Positions 43,918-52,634 of a stretch of 64,000 bases of DNA are shown in pieces (the stretch's first letter is position 1; each line of letters opens with the position of its first letter). The stretch spans positions 35,533-99,532 of the forward strand of contig JBHOGO010000006.1 in NCBI GenBank assembly GCA_043421945.1, given 5' to 3'. The notes under the pieces were generated by a model. It was not told the origin of the DNA. It saw only the letters and a list, made by a program, of their open reading frames with translations, and made no database searches. The DNA is from Thaumasiovibrio sp043421945. Its GTDB lineage: Bacteria; Pseudomonadota; Gammaproteobacteria; Enterobacterales; Vibrionaceae. The position numbers were made by a program, and so were the translations under genes.

Positions 43918-44842
43918 TAAACGCTTGAATAGTCATGGGTTCATAATTGGGAACGTGAGCAACCAGTCTCTTCGCAATCGATGGTCTATCATCACTATCG
44001 CCATGATGTTACCACTCCAGCCCGCTTGGGCAGAGTGTCGTGCGACTATCGCTCACTTAGAACCCGTCAGCACCCAAGGTGCTTATGACGTGTTCTCAAG
44101 TAGCGCTTATCCACTTGAGCAATCCTATCGCCTCACGATTCAATATGAAGAGGAGCCTTGCCAAGCATTGATTGTTTTAGAGACCGAGCACAGCGACCAA
44201 ACGCTAACGGCAAATAATGATAAACTCTCGTTTTCATGGACCAACAGTAGTGGTTCATCCAATGGCAATCAGTACTATATTTCTGTCTCTTCCAATCAAC
44301 CAACAACGATATTGACAGCTCGTTACCCTGCGGGACAGTGGGCTGAGTCTGGCGCTTACCACGCGGATCTTATTGCGACCCTTTACGCCAATAAGCAAAC
44401 GTTGTTTTCCCCCCTTGATGAATTGCGTGTTGAGATGACAGCAAGTGTACTCCCAGCCGCTCAAATTCACTATTACGGCACCACGTTGCGCCACGCTGAC
44501 GTTAACCTCGGCGAACTAACGGAAGTAAAAACAACCATTGCAGAGCCAAGATTGTGGATTCAGAGCACTGCAGCATACTCCGTCAGCATAAAATCAGATT
44601 ATAAAAGTGTCCTCCGACATGAGTCAGGCAATACCAAGTGGGATATCCCTTATCGGATGTGGATTGGCAAACAGCTCATTTCCTTGAACACAAATGCTAA
44701 TCAGTTGACTAACGCGAGTGCAACGCAAGGGGCAATTATGCCGTTAAGATTTGAAAATGCGGATCCTGGTGATAAACCGGCGGGGGTTTATCATGATAGG
44801 CTCGATATTTACATCACCCCTTCAATGCTACAACAGCCATAG
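43907..44842 (+). CDS. Two-domain tip subunit-like protein, cassette 2
   Basis: A 311-residue secreted protein that starts inside the usher gene with TAGGAGAG upstream. A long n-region precedes the hydrophobic signal core (WSIITIAMMLPLQPAWA). The mature protein begins ECRATIAHLEP and contains YDVFSSSAYPLEQSY, matching the cassette 1 tip protein. The second domain ends PAGVYHDRLDIYITPS. Probable tip adhesin by position and domain number. It ends the cassette. Confidence 0.78.
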   Translation: MLNDKRLNSHGFIIGNVSNQSLRNRWSIITIAMMLPLQPAWAECRATIAHLEPVSTQGAYDVFSSSAYPLEQSYRLTIQYEEEPCQALIVLETEHSDQTLTANNDKLSFSWTNSSGSSNGNQYYISVSSNQPTTILTARYPAGQWAESGAYHADLIATLYANKQTLFSPLDELRVEMTASVLPAAQIHYYGTTLRHADVNLGELTEVKTTIAEPRLWIQSTAAYSVSIKSDYKSVLRHESGNTKWDIPYRMWIGKQLISLNTNANQLTNASATQGAIMPLRFENADPGDKPAGVYHDRLDIYITPSMLQQP

Positions 44843-45011
44843 ATTGAATAAGCATCATCACGACAAGACATCGTGATAAAAATATCGATATAAAAATTCG
44901 GCAGCATGCATAAAGCACTGCACAGTTCGAATTCACCGATCATGAATTCACTACTCATATCGCTAATTAGCCTTTACACTGCGGTTTTACAGCCATGTTA
45001 AGGACAACATT

Positions 45012-45773
45012 ATGGGGGTTATGGATACCCTAGGGCTATTTATCGGTTCATTAGTCGCAAATACATTAGCTTCACTCTCAGGAGGAGGAGCCGGTCTACT
45101 TCAATTTCCACTTCTCATCTTCCTCGGTCTCCCCTTTAGTATTGCATTAGCCACACATAAAGTCGCTTCAGTGGCATTAGGGGTGGGCGCTGCTGTCAAA
45201 CATATTCGGTCAGGCACACTCGATTGGCGCTTAACGGGATACGTCATCGTTGCGGGCACACTAGGGGTCATTTTAGGCGCTAATATCATCCTCTTTATTC
45301 CGGGACCAGCCGCAGAAAAAATGCTCGGATGCCTTATCCTTGGGCTTGGTATCTATTCACGGCTCAAAGGTGAACTTGGTCAAACAGAAATATCAAAACA
45401 TCGAGACTGGAAAGGGAAATTTTTCGGGTGTTTCGGGCTTGCCACGATTGGCGTACTCAATGGCTCATTGACTGCGGGGAGCGGTCTGTTTGTCACGATG
45501 TATTTAGTATGGTGGTTTGGCTTTAGCTACAAACAAGCCGTTGCTCTGACACTTGTGAGTGTTGGTCTATTCTGGAATGGGATCGGTGCGGCAGCACTGT
45601 ATGTCGCTGGGGCAGAAATATATTGGCCATGGATCCCCGTTTTACTGCTTGGCTCTGCATTAGGGGGCTATCTCGGGGCACATTTTGCGACGGTCAGCAG
45701 CAACCGTATCATTAAAATAGCGTTTGAAATACTGACGTTCATCATCGGCTTAAAGCTATTGAGCGGGATATAA
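45012..45773 (+). CDS. TauE/SafE family permease
   Basis: A 253-residue inner-membrane protein with about 7-8 hydrophobic segments and the internal duplication typical of TauE/SafE (DUF81). The first repeat has LASLSGGGAGLLQFPLL with LPFSIALATHKVASVALG. The second has GVLNGSLTAGSGLFVTMYLVWWFGFSYKQAVALTLV. Relatives move sulfite, sulfonates or other anions; the substrate here is unknown. The start follows AAGGACAAC. A Rdx-family gene lies 17 bases downstream, so the two are probably co-transcribed. Confidence 0.88.
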   Translation: MGVMDTLGLFIGSLVANTLASLSGGGAGLLQFPLLIFLGLPFSIALATHKVASVALGVGAAVKHIRSGTLDWRLTGYVIVAGTLGVILGANIILFIPGPAAEKMLGCLILGLGIYSRLKGELGQTEISKHRDWKGKFFGCFGLATIGVLNGSLTAGSGLFVTMYLVWWFGFSYKQAVALTLVSVGLFWNGIGAAALYVAGAEIYWPWIPVLLLGSALGGYLGAHFATVSSNRIIKIAFEILTFIIGLKLLSGI

Positions 45774-45790
45774 ACAACAAGGAGAGAGAG

Positions 45791-46066
45791 ATGGAAAAGG
45801 CGAATATCAGTATTTACTACTGCCGCCAGTGCAACTGGATGTTACGGTCAACATGGATGACACAAGAGCTACTGCATACCTTTAGTGAAGAGATTGAGTC
45901 TCTTACATTACACCCTGATACTGGTGGGCGCTTTGAAATTATCTGTAACGATACGCTTATCTGGGAAAGAAAACGCGACGGCGGTTTCCCTGATGTAAAG
46001 CAGCTTAAACAGCGCGTCCGAGACATTATCGATCCCGAACGCGATTTAGGGCATGTTGACCGTTAG
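45791..46066 (+). CDS. Rdx family (SelT/SelW-like) thioredoxin-fold protein
   Basis: A 91-residue protein of the SelW/Rdx family. It has the redox motif Cys-x2-Cys (YYCRQCNW, residues 10-13), where animal selenoproteins carry Sec, followed by the family stretches PDTGGRFEI, WERKRDGGFPDVKQLKQRVRD and the end DPERDLGH. It is cytoplasmic, with a likely thiol redox role and unknown partner. AAGGAGAG lies upstream, and it follows the TauE-like gene closely. Confidence 0.92.
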   Translation: MEKANISIYYCRQCNWMLRSTWMTQELLHTFSEEIESLTLHPDTGGRFEIICNDTLIWERKRDGGFPDVKQLKQRVRDIIDPERDLGHVDR

Positions 46067-46076
46067 TCTTTTGAGG

Positions 46077-46622
46077 CTAAATAGCCGTTGTTGCTAACAC
46101 GTTGCCATCAAAGTCCACCACGCTGAGCTGGTTATCTTCTAATAGCCCATAGCTGGCTGCATGCCCACCTCTTGGGTAAGTAATCGATCCTGGATTAAAA
46201 TGGATCTGCTCGCCACGCCACTCAGCAACAGGAATGTGGGTATGTCCGTAAGCCAACACATCACCCTCGCCTAGGGCTGGCATATTATCGGGGTGATAAA
46301 CATGCCCATGCGTCAAAAACATGCGGCGACCATTCGGCATCAGCACCCAATGATAATCCATCATTAGTGGGAACTTGAGCAGTGCTTGATCGACTTCACT
46401 GTCGCAATTACCTCGCACAGCAATAATCTTATCTGCCAGTGGATTCAGTAAAGCCACCACACCCTGAGGATCTAACCCCTCAATAATAGGGTTACGTGGA
46501 CCAAAATTTAGAATATCGCCCAATAAGACAAGATAGTCAGCGCCAGATTCTCGGTAAGCGTTCACGACACGCTCAGCCGCAATAACATTGCCATGAATGT
46601 CAGATGCAAAAAACAGTTTCAC
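46077..46622 (-). CDS. yfcE: Phosphodiesterase YfcE
   Basis: A 181-residue calcineurin-like metallophosphoesterase matching E. coli YfcE (184), which hydrolyses phosphodiesters in vitro with manganese. Metal-binding motifs are complete: SDIHGN, LLGDILNFG, VRGNCDSE, LTHGH and YGHTHIP. The start codon is GTG, preceded by GAGGGG. It lies close to yfcH in E. coli; here the DUF1538 operon separates them. It is on the same strand as the CBS gene upstream. Confidence 0.94.
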   Translation of the reverse strand: MKLFFASDIHGNVIAAERVVNAYRESGADYLVLLGDILNFGPRNPIIEGLDPQGVVALLNPLADKIIAVRGNCDSEVDQALLKFPLMMDYHWVLMPNGRRMFLTHGHVYHPDNMPALGEGDVLAYGHTHIPVAEWRGEQIHFNPGSITYPRGGHAASYGLLEDNQLSVVDFDGNVLATTAI

Positions 46623-46696
46623 GGATTTCCCCTCTCAATTAACGAGGGTATTGTATACCTAAGCGGTTACCTTTTCTAACCGAGCTTCATCATCAA

Positions 46697-47122
46697 CTAA
46701 TCCAGATGGTTGAAGTTTTCAATCTCAGGCAACATGCCATTCAATACAATATTATTGTAACTCACCATACCGATCACCTGCCCGTCCTCAATGACAGGCG
46801 CACGACTTATTCCAAAACGTTCAAATAAGCGAGCACAGTACTTCACATTCATATTAGGAGAAACACTCAGAGCGGGTTTGGTCATGATTTCATAGATATT
46901 CGTTCGCTCTGCTGCACGATTTTTAGAGAGCACTTTTTTGGCGATATCGTTCATCAACACAATACCAAACTCATCCTCATCATCCCGTTTATTGACAATC
47001 AATGCCTTAACCATCTCTTGCTTCGCTATCTTTATCGCCTCTTCCACCGTCGTTAGACCATCCACACAAGCAAACGTCGGCATCATCACTTCACGGACTG
47101 TCACTCTAATTTTATTACTCAT
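46697..47122 (-). CDS. CBS-pair protein
   Basis: A 141-residue protein made of two CBS domains (about residues 10-68 and 78-135), seen as MMPTFACVDGLTTVEEAIKIA and VSPNMNVKYCARLFERFGI in outline; the second ends with RAPVIEDGQVIGMVS. Such pairs bind adenine nucleotides and regulate partner proteins. It is the last gene of a unit with two DUF1538 membrane proteins and a P-II-like protein, 15 bases after the latter, so it may sense energy state for that transporter. GGAGG lies upstream. Confidence 0.88.
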   Translation of the reverse strand: MSNKIRVTVREVMMPTFACVDGLTTVEEAIKIAKQEMVKALIVNKRDDEDEFGIVLMNDIAKKVLSKNRAAERTNIYEIMTKPALSVSPNMNVKYCARLFERFGISRAPVIEDGQVIGMVSYNNIVLNGMLPEIENFNHLD

Positions 47123-47137
47123 AACTTGCCTCCATTC

Positions 47138-47488
47138 TCATAAATTCTCCTCCACAACTTTAGACAGTGATTCGACTTGGTGAGCAACACCGACGGCATC
47201 TTCAATATCGAGCTGTACCGCAATCCCTTGTCCTGACTCTTCATCGAGCCCGCCCACTTCTTGAATGCGTTCTAATATGTGTCGCGCCAAATGCTCCTCG
47301 ACGACAAACAACAACACATCACGCTGCACTTCTAACGTCAATCCGAAAAAGGTGCTTCGCTTATTGAGCCCTTCGCCACGAGCATTATTAATCACCGTAG
47401 CCCCAGTCGCCCCCGCTTGACGCGCAGCATCTAGTACCGCATCCGTTTTTGCATCTTCGACAAATGCGATAATCATTTTAAAGCGCAT
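47138..47488 (-). CDS. P-II-like signalling protein of the DUF1538 operon
   Basis: A 116-residue protein with the ferredoxin-like plan of P-II/GlnB relatives: MRFKMIIAFVEDAKTDAVLDAA, then GATGATVINNARGEG, corresponding to the start of the T-loop, and a C-terminal helical end. The ATG at 47488 follows AGAGGA and overlaps the preceding DUF1538 gene by 11 bases; an in-frame start 10 codons earlier is less likely. The uridylylated Tyr of GlnB is not evident. It probably regulates the encoded membrane proteins through a bound nucleotide. Confidence 0.82.
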   Translation of the reverse strand: MRFKMIIAFVEDAKTDAVLDAARQAGATGATVINNARGEGLNKRSTFFGLTLEVQRDVLLFVVEEHLARHILERIQEVGGLDEESGQGIAVQLDIEDAVGVAHQVESLSKVVEENL

Positions 47489-48263
47489 GATCGTTTCCTC
47501 TTTGTTGACGGCGGTCATACCAAGCCGTCACCTGGGCATAGCCCATCACTGAAATTATTGGAAAAAGACTGGCGAATGCAATTAAGCCAAAGCCATCTAT
47601 CATTGGATTTCGCCCGGGAACCGTAGACGCCAGTCCTAGCCCGAGCGCTGCCACGAGTGGCACCGTCACCGTTGACGTCGTCACGCCACCAGAATCAAAC
47701 GCGAGAGGGATAATAAACTTCGGGGCAACAAAGGTTTGTGCTACCACGACGATGTAGCCCGCGATAATGTAGTAATGAATAGGGTCACCAACAACAATGC
47801 GGTAGCAGCCTAATGAAATACCAAATGCGACCCCTACCGCAACAGAGATACGCAGGCCATTGACCTTTACCGCCCCCCCTGAGACTTGACTCGCTTTTAT
47901 CGCCACCGCAATTAGCGATGGCTCGGCGATCGTCGTACTGAAGCCAATCGCTCCGGCAAAAATATAGACCCAGACATAGTGCTTCCAACTCATGACCTCT
48001 TCAGCACTACGGGTAATAAACTCAGGGGCAGTTAGCTGAAGAGCCATGTTCTCACCCAGAGGAAAAAGGGCGAGCTCAAGCCCCATTAAGAAAAGACTGA
48101 GGCCGATGATGACGAAAAGAAAGCCTAGTGCTACTCGGCTCCAATTCGGCACAGTGCGCCGCAAAACACCGAGCTGAAACCCCATAATGATGATGGTGAT
48201 AGGCAGCACATCAAGAATGGTTGAAAATAGCATGTCACCAAATAGCGCTAGGAGTCCAATCAT
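47478..48263 (-). CDS. DUF1538 family membrane protein, second copy
   Basis: A 261-residue inner-membrane protein with about 7 hydrophobic segments. It shares with the upstream copy the patterns FVIIGLSLFLMGLELALFPLGE, GFSTTIAEPSLIAVA and the very conserved FDSGGVTTSTVTVPLVAALG, ending in PMIDGFGLIAFASLFP. Its ATG overlaps the stop of the first copy (ATGA). Two related half-size proteins may form a heterodimeric transporter. The substrate is unknown. Confidence 0.87.
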   Translation of the reverse strand: MIGLLALFGDMLFSTILDVLPITIIIMGFQLGVLRRTVPNWSRVALGFLFVIIGLSLFLMGLELALFPLGENMALQLTAPEFITRSAEEVMSWKHYVWVYIFAGAIGFSTTIAEPSLIAVAIKASQVSGGAVKVNGLRISVAVGVAFGISLGCYRIVVGDPIHYYIIAGYIVVVAQTFVAPKFIIPLAFDSGGVTTSTVTVPLVAALGLGLASTVPGRNPMIDGFGLIAFASLFPIISVMGYAQVTAWYDRRQQRGNDHAL

Positions 48264-48997
48264 GCTGCCACCACCATGCCAAAGACCATCACAAAAATCA
48301 TGGGGAGCAAGGAAGCAAATGCAATAAGCCCAAAACCATCGGTCATTGGGTTTCGTCCTTTAATGGAAGAGGCTAATCCGACCCCTAACGCGGTGACCAA
48401 AGGAACGGTGATGGTTGATGTCGTCACCCCACCAGAGTCATAGGCGATGCCGATAATATTCTCAGGCGCAAACCACGTCATAATAACGACAAGCACATAC
48501 CCCCCAATGATCATTTTTTGAATTGACCACCCTTTCAATATACGCAGCACCCCCAACACAATGGCCAATCCAACGGACAAAGCAACGGTAAAGCGTAGCC
48601 CCAACGTATAATGCTTCTGTGCCAGAGCGGTACTCTCAATGACTCCTGCCCCAGCAGCAATATAGGCAGCTTCGGCAGCAACAGCGGTTAATGCAGGCTC
48701 CGCAATCGTTGTCCCAAATCCCAGGCAAAATGCGAAAATAAGGAGGGAGATAACACTCCCTTTGCGTGCGAAAGCATGCGCCATACTCTCGCCAATGGGA
48801 AACAGGCCCATCTCTAAGCCAAAGATAAAAAAGCTTAATCCCATAATCACAAGAAGTAAGCCGACCAATGTTTGCCCGAGGTCTGGAAGGGGCTGCTTTA
48901 AGACAAAAAGTTGGAAAAACGCGATAACTAAGATAATCGGTGTTAAATCACGTAAGCTCCCTAACATTGCTTTCCACAAAGCAAAAATAGCGTGCAT
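48260..48997 (-). CDS. DUF1538 family membrane protein, first copy
   Basis: A 245-residue inner-membrane protein, first gene of the DUF1538-DUF1538-P-II-CBS unit. The ATG at 48997 has a strong AGGAGG 5 bases upstream; an open frame 28 codons longer lacks support. It has about 6-7 hydrophobic segments with GLEMGLFPIGESMAHAF, FGTTIAEPALTAVA and YDSGGVTTSTITVPLVTALG. The Gly/Thr-rich SGGVTTST motif is shared with the second copy and looks like a functional core. Confidence 0.87.
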   Translation of the reverse strand: MHAIFALWKAMLGSLRDLTPIILVIAFFQLFVLKQPLPDLGQTLVGLLLVIMGLSFFIFGLEMGLFPIGESMAHAFARKGSVISLLIFAFCLGFGTTIAEPALTAVAAEAAYIAAGAGVIESTALAQKHYTLGLRFTVALSVGLAIVLGVLRILKGWSIQKMIIGGYVLVVIMTWFAPENIIGIAYDSGGVTTSTITVPLVTALGVGLASSIKGRNPMTDGFGLIAFASLLPMIFVMVFGMVVAA

Positions 48998-49195
48998 TCC
49001 ACCTCCTTGTCTGCGTTCAGAACATCTAAATAGTGTGGCAGAAATGTTGGAATATTTGCGTGAACTAAATATCAAGTTCACAATTAATCAATCAGTTTGA
49101 GATGTCAAACAACTAGAATGAGAGAAATACCCAATGGGTAGCCGTTGTTTAGCTTCCTACTTTAGCGAACACATTAAAATGGATGAGGGGATTGG

Positions 49196-50098
49196 ATGAA
49201 TATATTGGTTACGGGTGGAACAGGGTTAATTGGGCGCGCACTGTTGCCACACTTTACTCATGATAGCGTGACTATTTTATCGCGAAACCCAGCCAAAGCG
49301 TATCAGCAACTCGGCCATCACATCAAAGTATTGGATAGTCTGGACTCACTGGCTGATCTCAACCACTTCGATGTCGTTATCAACCTCGCGGGAGAGCCAA
49401 TTGCCAACAAACGCTGGACAGATCGCCAAAAGTCCGTCATTTGTGAAAGCCGCTGGGCATTAACAGAAAGTCTAGTCGACAAAATGCTTGCTAGTGACAC
49501 CCCTCCCCACACGTTCATTAGCGGCTCTGCTGTAGGTTATTATGGTGATCAGCAACAAAATGATATCGATGAAAGCTCACAGATTGACGCCACCGAGGAT
49601 TTTGCTCACAAGGTCTGCGCCAAATGGGAGAATATCGCCTTACGTGCTCAAACTTCCGACACGCGAGTTTGCCTATTAAGAACAGGGATTGTCCTCTCTC
49701 GTCAGGGCGGTGCTTTAGCTAAAATGCTTCCCGTCTACCAAATGGGTCTCGGTGGTCCTTTCGGCAATGGGCGACAATTTTTCCCATGGATACATATTCA
49801 AGATATGGTCAAAGGGATCCTTTTCCTCATTAAACAACCTCACACCAAGGGCATCTTCAATTTTACCGCACCCAATACGGTGACTAACCGCGAATTTAGT
49901 GCAACGTTAGCAAAAGTACTGCGTCGGCCGCATATTTTAATGACCCCGGAATGGGCGGTGAAACTTAGCTTTGGTGAATCGGCCTGCTTGCTGCTTGATA
50001 GTCAAAAAGTCCACCCGAAGCGACTTGTGGATGCCGGCTACAACTTCTCGTTTCCAAAGCTAGAGCCCGCTCTCAAAGAGACACTTTTCGATTATTAA
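49196..50098 (+). CDS. yfcH: TIGR01777 family epimerase-like protein YfcH
   Basis: A 300-residue extended-SDR protein matching E. coli YfcH (297). It has the NAD(P)-binding GGTGLIGRALL at the N-terminus, INLAGEPIANKRWTDRQK, the active-site-like SAVGYYGD, and the C-terminal DUF1731 segment with VHPKRLVDAGYNFSFP. The substrate is unknown in all members. It starts after GAGGGGATT, divergent from the DUF1538 operon. A long hairpin follows. Confidence 0.93.
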   Translation: MNILVTGGTGLIGRALLPHFTHDSVTILSRNPAKAYQQLGHHIKVLDSLDSLADLNHFDVVINLAGEPIANKRWTDRQKSVICESRWALTESLVDKMLASDTPPHTFISGSAVGYYGDQQQNDIDESSQIDATEDFAHKVCAKWENIALRAQTSDTRVCLLRTGIVLSRQGGALAKMLPVYQMGLGGPFGNGRQFFPWIHIQDMVKGILFLIKQPHTKGIFNFTAPNTVTNREFSATLAKVLRRPHILMTPEWAVKLSFGESACLLLDSQKVHPKRLVDAGYNFSFPKLEPALKETLFDY

Positions 50099-50147
50099 CC
50101 GAAAACTATTTAGGGGTAAATCACTTAAATAAGAGCCTGAAAATACC

Positions 50148-50185
50148 AGCCCCCAAAACGATAGAGCTACATCGCTTTGGGGGCT
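50148..50185. terminator. Hairpin between yfcH and the ABC permease gene
   Basis: AGCCCCCAAAACGAT and ATCGCTTTGGGGGCT pair over 15 positions with one mismatch and an 8-nt loop. It lies between convergent genes and may block transcription from both sides, though T runs are lacking. Confidence 0.7.
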
Positions 50186-50189
50186 GACA

Positions 50190-52634
50190 TTAGGTTAATG
50201 GAACAAGCAGGCGGCGAATGGCACTGCTTAAGCACCCAAGTACCAAGGCTGTGCTCAGTAGCGGCAATACCAACCACATTGTAGGGTGTAGCGAAAACGT
50301 GAGTTCCAAGCGCCCCATTAATCCAAATAAAGCCAACTCTGCCCCGATAACCGCCAGTAATGCAGCCACCACGGTCATCGCACCATATTCAAACAATAAT
50401 GTCGCTCTAATCATTTTTTTGCTGGCACCTAACGTTCTATAAAGCTTCATCTCCTCTTGCCTCTGGGTAATACCTAATCGCAGCAACGTCACCACTAATA
50501 ACAACCCACTCGCCACTCCTACCATGGCTAAGACTGTCAGTGATGCAGAGACTTGACGCAAGAGCCCTTGCACCCGTGAAACCATGGTTCGTAAATCAAG
50601 AACCGTCACCGTCGGAAACTGTCGGGCAATCGTGCTTAATACATCACGATGTTCAGTTATCTCGCCATTAAGCGCCTCACCATCAAATAGGCCTTCATCA
50701 GATAGCTTAAAGCTTAATAGCCAAGTCTGCGGTAAAGAGTGCATCAATGCTTCAGGGAAAATAAAATAGAAGTTAGGGTGCATATTTCGCCATTCGACAT
50801 CACGTATGCTCGTGATCTCTGTCGTAATTGGCACACTGTTAACGGTAAACGTCAGCGTATCACCGAGGTTTAGCCCTAAACGCTCTGCAATACCACTTTC
50901 TATACTTACCCCACTCTCTTCTGTCCAGACCCCTGCCTGTAACTCATTATGTGATGGAATACCGTTGAACCATGTTAAGTTCATCTCGCGACGCCGTGCT
51001 TCGTCACCGTCAGGGTAATCTTTCACCCAATCACTGATTGGCACATCACCAACCTGCGTTAAACGCCCACGTATCACTGGGTACATTTCGGAACGCTCTA
51101 CCTCAAAACGATCGAGCTCAGCCGTATAAGCATCACGTTCATGCGTTTCCACGTTCATTGCAAACACATTCGGGGCATCACTTGGTAAGGTTTGTTGCCA
51201 ATCATTGAGCAGCTCAGATTTTAATAACCAAATCACTGATAGCAGCATTAAAGAACATGCCATTGCTGCTAATTGCATGACTGACTGCCAAGGTGTTCGA
51301 CGAATTCGACTCAACGCAAGTGATAGTGTTGGCGAGACAGACGCCCGATTCATCAACACCAACACACCATATCCTGCGCAGCCTAACAGCAACATCATCA
51401 CAACAAGAGCCACCAAGACCGTCCATACCAATAGTTGACTGCCAAACCAAAATAGCCCAGCAAGCAATGGTAATATCAACAGTAAATAGTCTTTCTTATG
51501 CGTCTGTTTTTGCTGCGGTTGCATCACTTCAACGGCTGAGGCTCGCAGTAATGCCAACAACGGTATCCCCATCGCAGGTACCGCAACAACAACCGCTACC
51601 AATACTGCAATGACCATCGGTAACAGACCTGCACTCGGCAGCTCATCAGGCAATAATGCAGTAAGAGGTAATCGCAGCGCCCACTCAAGACCAATACTAA
51701 CCACGATGCCCAGAAGACTACCCAGAGTCAGTAAGAACAGGCACTGACCGAACAACCAATTACGAATCCAGTTTCGACTTGCTCCTAGGCTTTTTAGCAT
51801 GGCGATAATCGGGCGTCGGGACGAGGAAAAAAATTGGCACGTGATCGCCAATGTTGCCGAGGCCATGATCACAACCAAGACCAAGCTCAACGACAAATAT
51901 TGCTTCGCTCTTACTAACAAATCTGCCGTGCGACCTTCGGTCTCTTCACTGAGCCAGCGCCGACCGGGCTCTGCAGGAAAACGCGATTCTAACGTGCTAA
52001 GTCTATCGTCATCGCCTCGAAAATAGGCACGATGAGAAACTCGACCACCGAGCTGAACGGCGCCTGTCGCTTCAATATCTTGCTGATGAATAATCACAGT
52101 AGACATTTGATTAAAAGGATTGAACGATAGCTCTGGGTCAAAGGCGATACTTCCTTTTACTTGCAAGCGAGCATCCCCAACGTCGACCCACTCGCCAACT
52201 TGCAGCTGCAGCAGATCAAACAGTCGAGGTTCTAACCACAGATCACCCGGCACCACATGCGAAGCGGTATTGTTTTCTCCAAGTAACGTTAACTCACCAC
52301 GAAGAGGAAACGACGTTTCTACCGCTTTCACACTGACTAGCTGCATGGCATTGTCACTAAACGCCATGGTTCGAAAACGAGTTTGCATACTGACGTCAGC
52401 ATCCAGTTCACCGGCAGAGAGCAGTACCTCATTAGGCACAGGATCATTCATCACCAGCACTCTATCTGCTGCCAACACTGCACGCCCTTGCTGTGTCATG
52501 ACCAGCTCAATCCGTGTCGCTAGCATTGCCAACGCACAGACCGTGCCGACAATCAGCGTCAGTGCTGCCACTACTGCCCAAAGCTGGCCATGCGCGACCT
52601 CACGCCAGCTCCAACGCCACAACAATCGATTCAT
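50190..52634 (-). CDS. ybbP: ABC transporter permease, YbbP/FtsX-like
   Basis: An 814-residue inner-membrane protein resembling E. coli YbbP (804). A first membrane segment at about residues 18-40 precedes a large periplasmic MacB-like domain. Then come a group of FtsX-type segments (about 245-400), a second periplasmic domain (about 470-690), and three C-terminal segments with QRQEEMKLYRTLGASKKMIR. The type VII mechanotransmission layout suggests it drives work in the periplasm rather than transport. Its start overlaps the stop of the ATPase gene by 4 bases. The exact function is unknown. Confidence 0.9.
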   Translation of the reverse strand: MNRLLWRWSWREVAHGQLWAVVAALTLIVGTVCALAMLATRIELVMTQQGRAVLAADRVLVMNDPVPNEVLLSAGELDADVSMQTRFRTMAFSDNAMQLVSVKAVETSFPLRGELTLLGENNTASHVVPGDLWLEPRLFDLLQLQVGEWVDVGDARLQVKGSIAFDPELSFNPFNQMSTVIIHQQDIEATGAVQLGGRVSHRAYFRGDDDRLSTLESRFPAEPGRRWLSEETEGRTADLLVRAKQYLSLSLVLVVIMASATLAITCQFFSSSRRPIIAMLKSLGASRNWIRNWLFGQCLFLLTLGSLLGIVVSIGLEWALRLPLTALLPDELPSAGLLPMVIAVLVAVVVAVPAMGIPLLALLRASAVEVMQPQQKQTHKKDYLLLILPLLAGLFWFGSQLLVWTVLVALVVMMLLLGCAGYGVLVLMNRASVSPTLSLALSRIRRTPWQSVMQLAAMACSLMLLSVIWLLKSELLNDWQQTLPSDAPNVFAMNVETHERDAYTAELDRFEVERSEMYPVIRGRLTQVGDVPISDWVKDYPDGDEARRREMNLTWFNGIPSHNELQAGVWTEESGVSIESGIAERLGLNLGDTLTFTVNSVPITTEITSIRDVEWRNMHPNFYFIFPEALMHSLPQTWLLSFKLSDEGLFDGEALNGEITEHRDVLSTIARQFPTVTVLDLRTMVSRVQGLLRQVSASLTVLAMVGVASGLLLVVTLLRLGITQRQEEMKLYRTLGASKKMIRATLLFEYGAMTVVAALLAVIGAELALFGLMGRLELTFSLHPTMWLVLPLLSTALVLGCLSSAIRRLLVPLT

